Shown here piece by piece: positions 43,738 through 52,229 of a stretch of 64,000 bases of DNA. Location of the stretch: assembly GCF_011064615.1 (NCBI RefSeq), contig NZ_JAALJH010000031.1, positions 1-64,000 of the forward strand, given 5' to 3'. Origin of the DNA: Aquisphaera insulae (GTDB taxonomy: Bacteria > Planctomycetota > Planctomycetia > Isosphaerales > Isosphaeraceae). Below the pieces are notes generated by a model. The model ran no database searches, was not told where the DNA came from, and worked only from the letters and a program-made list of their open reading frames with translations. Position 1 is the stretch's first letter. The number at the start of each line of letters is the position of its first letter. The translations under genes were made by a program, and so were the position numbers.

Positions 43738-46700
43738 TCAACCCGTCGCCCGCGGCCCGACCTCGAACACGGCGGAATTCACGCGGCGCCCCCCGGCCCA
43801 GGCGCGGAGCATGTAGCGGCCGGGCGCGCTGATGGCCAGCTTCTGGAAGGTCGCGATGCCGTCCTTCGTCTTCACGCGGACGCGGCTGCCCCAGACGAAA
43901 TGACCGCGAGAGCCCTTGCCCACCCGGATCAGGACCAGGCGGACGGGCACGCCGTCCGCGAGCTTGCCGGATCGGCTGAAGACCTGGACGAGGACCGGCG
44001 GCAAGGGGCTGCGGGCCGGGGCGGCGGCGGGCTGCAGGAGGAACTCCACCCTCGCCGGCTGCGTGGAGCCCGGCGGTTCCGCCTCGGACTTCGGGGCCTG
44101 GAACGACACCGAATCGAAGAGCATGGTCGCGCCGACGGTCGATGTCCCACGAAACGTGATCGTGTGCGAGCCGGCGCTCACGTCGAACGGGATCAGGAAC
44201 GGCGCGTACTGCGGGCCGGTCGGGTTGATGGTCCCCACCTGCGTGTCATCGACCCAGACGCTCACGGTCTGGGATGTGCCCGCGCCGTTCGCCGCCGACT
44301 GCACGGCCACGAGCGAGAGCGTGTAGCTCCCCTTCGCCAGCGTGATCGCCTGGCTGATGCTCCCCTGCCCCGCGATGAAGGCCACCTGGAGGCCCTGGGG
44401 CGCGAGGGCATTCTTCTTCGTGTAGATGCTGCCGTTGCCCGCGATGCCGGCGTAGTCGGACCCGCTGCCGTCGGTGAACGTCCAGGGCTGGTCCCCGCCC
44501 GCCGAGAGCTGCTTGCCGTGGAGGATGCCGTCGGTGACATTCGCCACGCCCGTCGGCTGCTCGAAGCCGCCGTCCACGATCGGGGCGAGCGCGGCATAGC
44601 CGAAGGTGTAGGCGTATGAACCGCCGATCTCGGAGATCTTGCTGGCGTCCAGGGCCCGGCTCAGCGCGACCACGGGGACGCCGTCGTTGAGGAACATCGT
44701 CGAGATCTTGACCACGCTCCCGGTCGGGATGCCCGGCCCGGTCACCTGGACATTCGTGAGAGGTCCGACCTGGAGCAGCGTGTTGTACGTGTCCAGGTCC
44801 AGCCCCACGATCGTGTTCGTCGCCTGGCCCGCCCCCAGGACCTTCCCGGTGCCGACGATCGGGCCGTAGAAGTAGTACGTGGCGGGGCCCGGAGCGGACT
44901 GCTGTAACGGCGCGGAGAGCGTCACCGTGCCGAGGACGCTGTCGTACACCAGGACGGTCGTCCCGAGCGGCACGCCGGGCCCGTTCACCAGCGTCCCGGC
45001 GGTATGATTGCTGAAGTTCGCGGCGACGAGCTGATTGACCACGTCCCGGGGCAGGCCGGTGATCACGCTCGAGCCGGGAGGAGGCGCCTGCGCGATCGTC
45101 GCGGACACGGGGCCGTAGTTGGCCGTGTTCGCGAACGGGAACGGGTAGGCGGAGGTGGGTATCTGGGTGGAAAGTCCGCCCAGGCCGCCGACGCTCACGT
45201 TCAGCTTCTTCGAGCCCCCCGCCCCCACGTCGCCGATGTCGTCATCGAGCCCGAATGCATAGGCGGAGAGCCCGAGCTTCTGGTGGATGAACCAGATGAA
45301 CGGATCCAGGTTGTAGACGTTGAAGGCCTGACCGCCGACGGCCAGCGCCGGGTCGGGATACCAGAGCGAGGGGTTGGAATACGCGGGATTGGCGAAGTCC
45401 GGCACCCCGCGCAGGGCCGACTTGATCTGGTCGGTGATCGTGGCCTGGATGGCGGCGTTCTGATTCGGGAGGTAGGCCGGCCCGACGTTGCCGCCGACGA
45501 TGTTGCCCAGCAGCGGGATCGCGGCATTCGCCGCCCCGGGCGTCACCGTCCGCCCCATGGTGCTCATCACCGCGTACACGTTCTGCGCGAAGGCCAGGGC
45601 TCGGTTCTGCTCGTCGGCCTTGAACGTGTAGGTCAATATCGGCGTCAGGCCGGTCGGGTCGTAGCCCACGATCGACGAGACGGACGGGAGGGCGAAGTTG
45701 AACGTGTCGGCCAGGGCCCCCCCCTGGGCCTGGTCCAGCGTGATCGTCCGGTTGTCGCTCGCGACGGCCACGATGACCCCGTGCGGCGTCCCCTGCCCGT
45801 CGGTCACCGCCATACCCGGCACCAGGCCCGGGGTGGCCGCGGCCAGCATCAGGAGATTCGACCCGGCGCCGATGCTCCCCTGCACCCCCGTCGCGGGCTT
45901 GGCCGTGGGCGCGATGGTCGTCGCGTAGTAGTTCGCCCAGCTATACCAGACGCTCGCGATCGCCTTGACGATGGGATCGGCAACGGTCCTGTTGAAGTTG
46001 AATGTGTGGTTGGGCGGGTCGCTGACGCCGAGCGGGCCGCTCAGGTTCACCCCCACGAGCTGCTGGGGGTTCGACGGGTCGTAGAGCATGCTGGTGATGG
46101 TCGGGCCGCCGGTCACGGCCTTCCCGTCGATGGCCGCGAGCTGGAACGGATACGACGCGATCCCCTGGGCCAGGAGCTGGAGGATCAACTTGTCGGCCGA
46201 GGTGGTGTGATGGAGTATGAGCTGCGTCGGGGTCGGATTCGGGATGTTCGGGTCCGTGTCCCCCCCCGTGGGGAACGAGAACGGGCCCGTGCCGCCGTCG
46301 GTCAGCGCGAAGAGCGGGAGGTTCACCCTGGACCCGTCGGAGAACGTCTGGTCGATGGAGAACGAGGACAGGTTGCTCCCCGTGTTCAGCGGGCTCTGGA
46401 AGAAGAGGTTCTGGCCGGAGGGGAGCTTGATGGTGCCCTCGCCCGCGGGCGCGTAATAGCTCGGATAGCCCTGGCCGCCGAAGTACGACCCCAGCCCGTT
46501 GCCGCCGCCGCCGCCGATGAAGGCCGAGAACGCGGACTGCATCTCGTCGATCGTCAGCGGGGCGCCCACCCAGCCGAAAGGCTTCGCCTCCGGCGTGTTG
46601 GGGATGGGGACCTGGTCCGCCTGCAGCGCCACCGGCAGGGCGATGGAGTCCACGTAGGAGACGTCGTAGTTGACCAGGTCGAAGTCGTTCGCACTGATAT

Positions 46701-47814
46701 AATTGATCGTACTCGTATCGAATCCGATCAGGTAATCGAATCCCGTCCCCACGTTGATCTTCGGGTTGTAGAAGGTGCCCCGGAAGCTCATCTCGATGAG
46801 CTGGAACGGCGCGTCGTTGCTGGGGTTCTTGGCCGTCAGGGAGTGATACCACATCACCGCGCCGTTGGTGTTGCTCGAGCCCGCCGTCGTGATCGTGTAG
46901 CCGGGCTGGGAATACCGGAGGGTCGATGAGATCGGGGCGGTGCTGGTGAAGGTGAACTGCTGCACGCCCGTCGGGGTCGTGATCGTGGTCCCCTGGGGAG
47001 GAACCAGGGTGATGCTATGGGTGTCGCTCCCGACCGTGATGGTGGTGCCGCCGGGGATGCCGGGACCGGTCACCGACATCCCGGTCGCCAGGTTCGTCGG
47101 CGGCTGCCACTGGGCCGCGGACGGCACGTAGGCATTGGCGCCGCTGTCGAGGACGAACGAATTGTAGACCGGGGCGAAGGAGAGGGTGTTGTCGGCCACC
47201 GACCCATAGTAGGTCACCTGGGTATCCTGGTCGTAGTACAGGAACGGGTTCCCGTTCCCTCCCCCCCCGAACAGGTCGGCGGCGTCCGTCGTGATGATGA
47301 TGCGGCCCGCATCCCAGAAGGCGATCGGGACGTTGATCGTGATGGCGCTGCCGGGCTGCAGGCCCGCGTAGGTCACGGTCTTGCCGTTGACCAGCTCGGT
47401 ATAGCCGATGTAGCCCCGGTATTCGTGATTGAGCGGGTCGAACGGATCGAACATCCCGGTCCCGGTATAGTCCGTGGCCGGCGTGGGAGAGCCGGGGGTC
47501 GCCGTGCGGCTGTTCGCATCCTCGAGGAAGGGGTAGATCGTCTCGCTGCTATTGTTCGTGATCGTGATCTGCTTGACGTATTGCTGAGTCGACGGGGTCG
47601 GCGTCACGAGTCCGCCGTCGTGGAGGACGGCGCTCACGCCGTCGTCCTTCGAGACGGTGTCCGTCGGCATCAGGAGGCCCGCCAGCAGGACGCGGCCCTC
47701 CAGGAGCACGTCGCCGACCCAGCCTTGCGGCACGATGTTGCGGCGCGGGCGACGGCCTCGCCTTCTCAAGCAAGCACGATCCCCTTGCCGGGTGAGCCAG
47801 GCGGCGGACAACAT
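43738..47814 (-). CDS. Large extracellular beta-rich protein, thaumatin/GH64-like N-terminal domain and C-terminal galactose-binding-like domain
   Basis: 1,358 residues from MLSAAWLTRQG at 47814, with GAGGGG just upstream; an ATG at 47841 adds 9. The N-terminus is Arg-rich, then LLEGRVLLAGLL gives the planctomycetal motif seen at the start of many secreted proteins. Residues ~75-200 (KQITITNNSSETIYPFLED, NVPIAFWDAGRIIITTDAADL) recall the beta-sandwich of thaumatin or GH64 beta-1,3-glucanases. Four scattered copies of a ~40-residue unit contain V-x-GPGIP-x-G-T/S. Around residues 1120-1280 a galactose-binding-like domain is likely (GGFEQP to TITFRGTSTVGATMLFDSVSF). Substrate binding at the surface is inferred; the glucanase link is tentative. 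Confidence 0.75.
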   Translation of the reverse strand: MLSAAWLTRQGDRACLRRRGRRPRRNIVPQGWVGDVLLEGRVLLAGLLMPTDTVSKDDGVSAVLHDGGLVTPTPSTQQYVKQITITNNSSETIYPFLEDANSRTATPGSPTPATDYTGTGMFDPFDPLNHEYRGYIGYTELVNGKTVTYAGLQPGSAITINVPIAFWDAGRIIITTDAADLFGGGGNGNPFLYYDQDTQVTYYGSVADNTLSFAPVYNSFVLDSGANAYVPSAAQWQPPTNLATGMSVTGPGIPGGTTITVGSDTHSITLVPPQGTTITTPTGVQQFTFTSTAPISSTLRYSQPGYTITTAGSSNTNGAVMWYHSLTAKNPSNDAPFQLIEMSFRGTFYNPKINVGTGFDYLIGFDTSTINYISANDFDLVNYDVSYVDSIALPVALQADQVPIPNTPEAKPFGWVGAPLTIDEMQSAFSAFIGGGGGNGLGSYFGGQGYPSYYAPAGEGTIKLPSGQNLFFQSPLNTGSNLSSFSIDQTFSDGSRVNLPLFALTDGGTGPFSFPTGGDTDPNIPNPTPTQLILHHTTSADKLILQLLAQGIASYPFQLAAIDGKAVTGGPTITSMLYDPSNPQQLVGVNLSGPLGVSDPPNHTFNFNRTVADPIVKAIASVWYSWANYYATTIAPTAKPATGVQGSIGAGSNLLMLAAATPGLVPGMAVTDGQGTPHGVIVAVASDNRTITLDQAQGGALADTFNFALPSVSSIVGYDPTGLTPILTYTFKADEQNRALAFAQNVYAVMSTMGRTVTPGAANAAIPLLGNIVGGNVGPAYLPNQNAAIQATITDQIKSALRGVPDFANPAYSNPSLWYPDPALAVGGQAFNVYNLDPFIWFIHQKLGLSAYAFGLDDDIGDVGAGGSKKLNVSVGGLGGLSTQIPTSAYPFPFANTANYGPVSATIAQAPPPGSSVITGLPRDVVNQLVAANFSNHTAGTLVNGPGVPLGTTVLVYDSVLGTVTLSAPLQQSAPGPATYYFYGPIVGTGKVLGAGQATNTIVGLDLDTYNTLLQVGPLTNVQVTGPGIPTGSVVKISTMFLNDGVPVVALSRALDASKISEIGGSYAYTFGYAALAPIVDGGFEQPTGVANVTDGILHGKQLSAGGDQPWTFTDGSGSDYAGIAGNGSIYTKKNALAPQGLQVAFIAGQGSISQAITLAKGSYTLSLVAVQSAANGAGTSQTVSVWVDDTQVGTINPTGPQYAPFLIPFDVSAGSHTITFRGTSTVGATMLFDSVSFQAPKSEAEPPGSTQPARVEFLLQPAAAPARSPLPPVLVQVFSRSGKLADGVPVRLVLIRVGKGSRGHFVWGSRVRVKTKDGIATFQKLAISAPGRYMLRAWAGGRRVNSAVFEVGPRATG

Positions 47815-47976
47815 CGTAGGCCCCTCTTCGCGGTTGGTCATCGGCAGGTCGGTATCGATCTGTGATCACGCAATCCTAGAAGAGCCCAGCGATGACTGCA
47901 AGTGCACCCGCCGGCGAATCCCCGCGATCACCGCTCGAGGTTCAGGCGGCGAGATGGGGCCCTCGCGGGCGACGGC

Positions 47977-48780
47977 CTAGCCGCCGCAGCAGGGACACAG
48001 CCGCGGCACGAGGATGGTCATCGTGGCGCCGTACTTCGTGAACCGATACGGCTTGCCGTCGAGCGTCCCCCCCTCCTCGGGCTCGGTCCTGTGGGCGGCG
48101 ATCAGGTAGTAGTTCGCCTCGGTCGGCTCGAACGAGGCCTCGCCGTTGGCGTCGGTCGTCCGCTCGAAGCGTTCGTCGACGCCCGGCTTGAGGGATCCGC
48201 CCCGAGGGATGAACGAGACTCGCTCGCCCGCCAGCGGCTTGCCCTTGTAGAGGAGCCGGACCCGGATCGCGGTCCCGGGGCCCATCGGGGCGACGGGGCT
48301 GACGATGGGGACCAGCTCCAGGGCGTGGCCGAGCGGCCGATCGAAGCCGGGATGGGCCGCGGGGACCTTGTCCAGGCTCGGGCTCGCGAGGAAGAACACC
48401 TTGGCGCTCTTGATGGACCGTTCCGGCGCATAGCTCATCACTCGGTCCGAGGTGTGGCCGGCGACGTGGAGGCCGGGCGCGGCCGGCTCGAACCGCGTCG
48501 TCCAGTAGCCTTCCTGAGGGGTGTATCCGGTGTCCGCCAGGCGTTCCTTCAGGTCATATCGCTTGCCGTCCGGCGTGATCACCTCGAATGTCCCCCCCTC
48601 GAGCGAGGTCTTGCCGGCGAGCCTGTAATCGCGATGCTCGTTGCCATGGTTGCCGAGCATCAGGTCGAGATGCACCGCATCGCCGACTCGAACGATGCTG
48701 GCGTTGGACTGGATCCACGCGTCGTGCGCCCGTGCCGTCGCGGGGATGGAGATGAGGATCAGCAGCAAGACTCGCTTCAT
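47977..48780 (-). CDS. DUF4198-type periplasmic protein with C-terminal CPCCGG
   Basis: 267 residues from MKRVLLLILISIPATARAHDAW, a signal peptide followed by the HDAW that opens DUF4198 proteins. The chain is two Ig-like beta domains (DLMLGNHGNEHRDY, GTAIRVRLLYKGKPLAGERVSFIPRGG, TTDANGEASFEP). DUF4198 proteins are associated with periplasmic metal (nickel or cobalt) uptake. The extreme C-terminus RLCPCCGG is a plausible metal or redox site. Two further envelope genes with Cys motifs follow on the upstream side (48962-50336), suggesting a shared metal or redox function. Confidence 0.83.
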   Translation of the reverse strand: MKRVLLLILISIPATARAHDAWIQSNASIVRVGDAVHLDLMLGNHGNEHRDYRLAGKTSLEGGTFEVITPDGKRYDLKERLADTGYTPQEGYWTTRFEPAAPGLHVAGHTSDRVMSYAPERSIKSAKVFFLASPSLDKVPAAHPGFDRPLGHALELVPIVSPVAPMGPGTAIRVRLLYKGKPLAGERVSFIPRGGSLKPGVDERFERTTDANGEASFEPTEANYYLIAAHRTEPEEGGTLDGKPYRFTKYGATMTILVPRLCPCCGG

Positions 48781-48961
48781 GTCGCGCTCCGGGTTCGTGG
48801 TTTCGGACGAGGATAAGCCCGAGTCATCGGGTCGGTCATTCGGGCGTCGCCGTCGCCTTTGGTTTCCGGGGGTATTCCATGCGAGTTGCCGCCCCTGTTC
48901 GGGCCAATCATCCAGCAGTCCCCCGTTGTGGAAGTCGAAGGGCACCCTTGATGGTACGCGG

Positions 48962-49624
48962 TCAGTAGGGGCAGCCCGTGTACATCTCGATCGGTGCGCC
49001 GGTCGAATTCACGGGCTTCGCCTCGACGCCGGCGAGGCGGGCGAGCTCCGCGTTCGCTTCCTCGAGCATGCCGACCGAGTACCCCGGCCAGCATTTCACG
49101 ATGGTCCCGCCCCGGGCGACGAGGGCGAGGTACGCCGAGTTCTCCACCTTGTATTCATGGACCAGATCGAGTCGCGGGTCGGAGAGGAGCGGGAATCTCG
49201 GCTGGTGGGCCTTCGCCCACCGCCGCGCCACCGGCGGATCGCCGTCGATGATGCCGAAGAAGCGGACGCGATCCCCGTAGTCGTCGCGGAGTCGGTTGAA
49301 ATAGGGGGCGGCGGCCACGCTGCACGGGCAACCGTCCTTGATGAAGATCAGCGCCAGGGGCCCCTCCCCGGCCAGGTCGCGGAGCGAATAGCTCTTGCCG
49401 TCGTCCGCCTCGGCCTGGAAGGCCGGCGCCTCGCGGCTCTCCATCGACCGTGCCGCCGACCGCATCTCCGCCGTCGCGATGTGCGAGTTGATCGACTCGA
49501 CGATGATGGGCGGCTGCTGGGGGAAGGGCTCGATCCCCAGCTCCGACCGCAGCCTGGCCAGGGCGTAAGCGATCCCGGCCCAGCCGAGGACGATCGCCAG
49601 GATCGCGAATGCAAGGTGCTTCAT
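48962..49624 (-). CDS. Membrane-anchored redoxin/AhpC-TSA-like thioredoxin-fold protein
   Basis: 220 residues from MKHLAFAILAIVLGWAGIAYAL, a signal anchor; GAGGAGAGG precedes the ATG. The thioredoxin-like fold starts at APAFQAEADDGKSYSLRDLAGEGPLALIF, and the active-site region is FIKDGCPCSVAAAPYF. It carries C-P-C rather than C-x-x-C, with Cys separated by one residue. RFPLLSDPRLDLVHEYKV is typical of redoxins. The C-terminus is TGCPY. Likely periplasmic disulfide, peroxide or metal-linked redox function. The gene is separated by 181 bases from the DUF4198 gene. Confidence 0.85.
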   Translation of the reverse strand: MKHLAFAILAIVLGWAGIAYALARLRSELGIEPFPQQPPIIVESINSHIATAEMRSAARSMESREAPAFQAEADDGKSYSLRDLAGEGPLALIFIKDGCPCSVAAAPYFNRLRDDYGDRVRFFGIIDGDPPVARRWAKAHQPRFPLLSDPRLDLVHEYKVENSAYLALVARGGTIVKCWPGYSVGMLEEANAELARLAGVEAKPVNSTGAPIEMYTGCPY

Positions 49625-49889
49625 CACGGATGCCTCTCCTCGAATCGATCCGCAGGAATCGGACGATGTAACCACACAACCCGCCCTGAAATTGCTCGCA
49701 GCCATCGCGAGGGAACGCCACCGGGCGGACCGACTCGCGAACAGAGCCTGCACCGACGATTCCTCGGCTGCAGGATCGGGCTGACTTCGGAGTACCATGC
49801 GATGGCGGTCGACGAGCCGCGGGCGTGACGCCCCGGCGAGGCCGGGCCAACATGACGCGTCACGTCGGAAACGGACGTCCCGGATGGGA

Positions 49890-50336
49890 TCAGGCGCGGC
49901 CGATGGCTTCCGGCGGGTCGTCGAGGCGAGAGGCCCGCCGTGCGGGTCGATCGCAGGGGATCGTCGGGGAGCGATGTCGCCAGATCGGCAGGATAGGAGC
50001 CTCAAGTCCCGCGGCGAGCGTCGCGGAGGCCGCCCCCGGCACGCCGATGGAGCTGGAAGGGAGCCCCGGATGGCTGCCGCAGGGGATCGACCTCAGACAG
50101 GGGGACGGCCGCGAGGGACTCGGCGACGACGGAGAGGCGTCGGGGCCCGGAGCCACGGTCCTGAGTGGGCCGCAGCAGCAGGTCTTCGGGTCGCAGTCGC
50201 CGCACTTGCAGTGGCGCCCGTGGTCGTCGGCCGGCGTCGCGGACGCGGAGATCGACGGAGCCGCGGTCGCCGGCGAGCCGATTGCGCACGCGATCGCGGC
50301 CGCCAGCATCAGCAGGCGGGCGAGGTTGCGGCCCAT
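49890..50336 (-). CDS. Small secreted Cys-rich protein
   Basis: 148 residues from MGRNLARLLMLAAAIACAIG, with a signal peptide cut near ATAAP. The mature N-terminus holds a dense cluster HCKCGDCDPKTCCCGP, a motif that could bind Zn, Cu or Fe-S, followed by a Pro/Ser-rich chain with three more cysteines. No family recognised. It shares the minus strand with the redoxin and DUF4198 genes, which also end or centre on Cys motifs. The 265 bases to the redoxin start contain nothing else I can support. Confidence 0.55.
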   Translation of the reverse strand: MGRNLARLLMLAAAIACAIGSPATAAPSISASATPADDHGRHCKCGDCDPKTCCCGPLRTVAPGPDASPSSPSPSRPSPCLRSIPCGSHPGLPSSSIGVPGAASATLAAGLEAPILPIWRHRSPTIPCDRPARRASRLDDPPEAIGRA

Positions 50337-50472
50337 GGGTCCTCGGCAGCGGCCGGCGGTCACGGACGATCTCTCCGGAGAGGCAGACGACCCGGCGGGA
50401 CGGCGCCGTTCGGCCTATCATCGATTCCTGTCCCCGACGGGTCAACCCTCGACGCAGCCCCGCGGGCCGGCC

Positions 50473-50782
50473 TTACAGCACCGGCGGCAACAGCCACCAG
50501 GTCCGGCGGCGGTACTCGGCCCACTCGGGATGGCGGGACAGGCTGGCCTCCTTCGTGATCATGTTGACCGCGAAGACCAGGGCCCAGACGCAGCCCAGCA
50601 CGACGAACGGCAGCCAGTGCCAGACCATCAGGGCGAAGCTCCCGTAGATCATCATCTCGCCAAGGTAGTTCGGGTGCCGGACGTGGCGGAACATCCCATC
50701 GGTGATCAGGCCCTTCCGCAGCCGGAGCGTGAAGTACTTCTGCGCGTCCGCGGCGATCATGATCGCGGTGCCGACCAGGCAG
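50473..50782 (-). pseudogene. Truncated duplicate of the isoprenylcysteine-methyltransferase-like gene (3' third)
   Basis: Bases 50474-50782 match 52231-52539 with three mismatches over 309 bases. The copy encodes the last ~100 residues (from LVGTAIMIAADAQKYF through RHVRHPNYLGEMMIYG to the end) of the 259-residue protein encoded at 52230-53009. At 50783 similarity stops abruptly, so no start codon or N-terminal membrane segments remain. The stop is TAA in place of TAG. An internal ATG could give a 95-residue remnant, but it would be non-functional as an enzyme. Confidence 0.88.
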
Positions 50783-50840
50783 CGTTCCGGGAGGGGGAGG
50801 GAGATCCCGCGGATTCGGCGATTCCTCTGCCGTTGTCATA

Positions 50841-50870
50841 CTGACCAGGCAGCAGTCCCTCCGGTACAAT
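50841..50870 (+). promoter_or_regulatory. Candidate promoter of the vapBC-like pair
   Basis: CTGACC at 50841-50846, an 18-base spacer and TACAAT at 50865-50870. Predicted start near 50877, 30 bases before the antitoxin ATG at 50907, which has GGGAGG at its ribosome site. The hexamers are a moderate match. Confidence 0.42.
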
Positions 50871-50906
50871 CCATTAGATCCCGCAGGACGCTTTCGGGAG
50901 GTTGCC

Positions 50907-51221
50907 ATGAGTTCGCACGACTTCGTCATCGAGGGGATCGTACAACCCGACGGGACGTTGGTGCTCGACGCGCCGGCGAAACTGCCTGCGGGTCGAGTCC
51001 GGCTCATCGTGCTACCTCTACCGGATGTGCCGCCCGGCGACTCATTTTGGGACATGATGCAGTCCATCTGGGCGGATCAGGAAGCTCGTGGGTTCGTGCC
51101 CCGTTCCGCCGAACAGGTGGAGGCGGAACGGCGTGACATGAGGGAAGGTTGGGAGGAACGCCTCCAGGCCATCGAGCGGCTCCAGGCGGAATCCCGGCGC
51201 CTCCGTGAGGGGCGGCCATGA
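50907..51221 (+). CDS. Putative antitoxin (VapB-like) of a PIN-domain pair
   Basis: 104 residues. The N-terminal half is a beta-rich region (MSSHDFVIEGIVQPDGTLVLDAPAKLPAG) with the DGTL-x-L and LPAGRVR features of antitoxins commonly found next to PIN toxins in cyanobacteria and planctomycetes. The C-terminal half is a charged helix (EERLQAIERLQAESRRLREGRP) that may wrap the toxin. Its stop overlaps the toxin start by 4 bases (ATGA). Strand is opposite to all flanking genes. Confidence 0.75.
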   Translation: MSSHDFVIEGIVQPDGTLVLDAPAKLPAGRVRLIVLPLPDVPPGDSFWDMMQSIWADQEARGFVPRSAEQVEAERRDMREGWEERLQAIERLQAESRRLREGRP

Positions 51222-51625
51222 GAGTCTGCCTCGATACCAACTGCGTCATCTATCTCGTCGAGAGGAACCCCCTCTGGGCGCCGAAGCTGGTGGCCCGATT
51301 GGCGGAGGCCAGGGCGGACGGATATACCCTGGCCGTGTGCGACCTGGCACGTTCGGAGTGCCTGATTGGTCCCCTCCGAGCGGGGGATCCCGCCGTGCTT
51401 GCGGATTACCAGCGGTTCTTCTCTAGCGCGGCGGTCGAGATGCTCCCCCTGACGGCCGCCGTCTGCGAGCGTGCCGCCGAAATCCGGGTCGCCTCTGGCC
51501 TGAAGATCAAGCTCCCCGACGCCCTGCACCTGGCCTCCGCGACGACGCATGGCTGCAGGCTGTTCCTCACCAACGACGCCCAGCTCGCCGCGTGCGCCGC
51601 CATCGCCGTCGAGATCCTGACGTGA
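51218..51625 (+). CDS. PIN-domain ribonuclease toxin, VapC-like
   Basis: 135 residues, complete PIN domain. Acidic metal ligands are in MRVCLDTNCVIYLVE (Asp6), CDLARSECLIGPL (Glu), LKIKLPDALHLASA (Asp) and LTNDAQL (Asp). VapC toxins cleave tRNA or rRNA and are held inactive by the cognate antitoxin. Translationally coupled to the upstream antitoxin. The pair is enclosed between two copies of a 309-base repeat. Confidence 0.9.
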   Translation: MRVCLDTNCVIYLVERNPLWAPKLVARLAEARADGYTLAVCDLARSECLIGPLRAGDPAVLADYQRFFSSAAVEMLPLTAAVCERAAEIRVASGLKIKLPDALHLASATTHGCRLFLTNDAQLAACAAIAVEILT

Positions 51626-51680
51626 GGAATTCGTCGATCGGCAGAGGAGACGTGGCAATGGCCGGCCAATGCGCCGATCG

Positions 51681-52220
51681 TCAGGGCACCCTGCTTCGGC
51701 CGCGGAGGACCTTGATCAGGTACACGGCGGCGAGTTTCGCACCTATGCGATCGCTCAATGCAAAGCGATCGTACGCATCATAATGGCCGTCGAAGATCTC
51801 TCCCGCCTCCGCATCGCTCCGAGACCACCTTTCGAGAAGCCCGAGCAAGGCCCGCTCCTCGCGGCCGCCCGGGGAGACCTCTTTGTCCCCCAGCAAGAAC
51901 TCACGCATGGGCGAACCGAAATGGTAGCTTACGTAGGTCGCCTCTCGCTCGACGCCGTTCGCATCCTGGAAGCGGACCTTGACCCATTGGTTGTCGCTGA
52001 AACCTCGATAGTCCTCGAAGGACACCAGCGAGATGGGTTCGGTCACGTCGCGCAGGTATCCGCTCGCGGACAGAGACGCCTCAGCCATGTACTCATACCA
52101 GTACCAGAATCCATAACCCGTGGAGACGAGGACCAGTATCGCCAGCACGGGATAGCCGTATTTCCGGAGCAGGCCCCGAAGCCCTCGGACCCCGCCCGCA
52201 TGGAACGGTCGAAATCTCAT
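51681..52220 (-). CDS. Membrane-anchored hypothetical protein, 179 aa
   Basis: One N-terminal membrane helix (YGYPVLAILVLVSTGYGFWYWYEY, ~22-45) and a soluble ~130-residue domain beginning ISLVSFEDYRGFSDNQWVKVRF. No family recognised. Its ribosome site (AGGAGG) overlaps the stop codon of the methyltransferase gene (TAG at 52230-52232), so the two are very likely translated together. Lower GC than neighbours in parts (GATCGTACGCATC, CAATGCAAAGC). Confidence 0.7.
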   Translation of the reverse strand: MRFRPFHAGGVRGLRGLLRKYGYPVLAILVLVSTGYGFWYWYEYMAEASLSASGYLRDVTEPISLVSFEDYRGFSDNQWVKVRFQDANGVEREATYVSYHFGSPMREFLLGDKEVSPGGREERALLGLLERWSRSDAEAGEIFDGHYDAYDRFALSDRIGAKLAAVYLIKVLRGRSRVP

Positions 52221-52229
52221 GGGCTCCTC

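Noticed and set aside
49625..50005. N-terminal extension of the redoxin frame
   Set aside because: The ATG at 49624 has a strong ribosome site followed by a signal anchor; the extension has no such features and would place the anchor internally.
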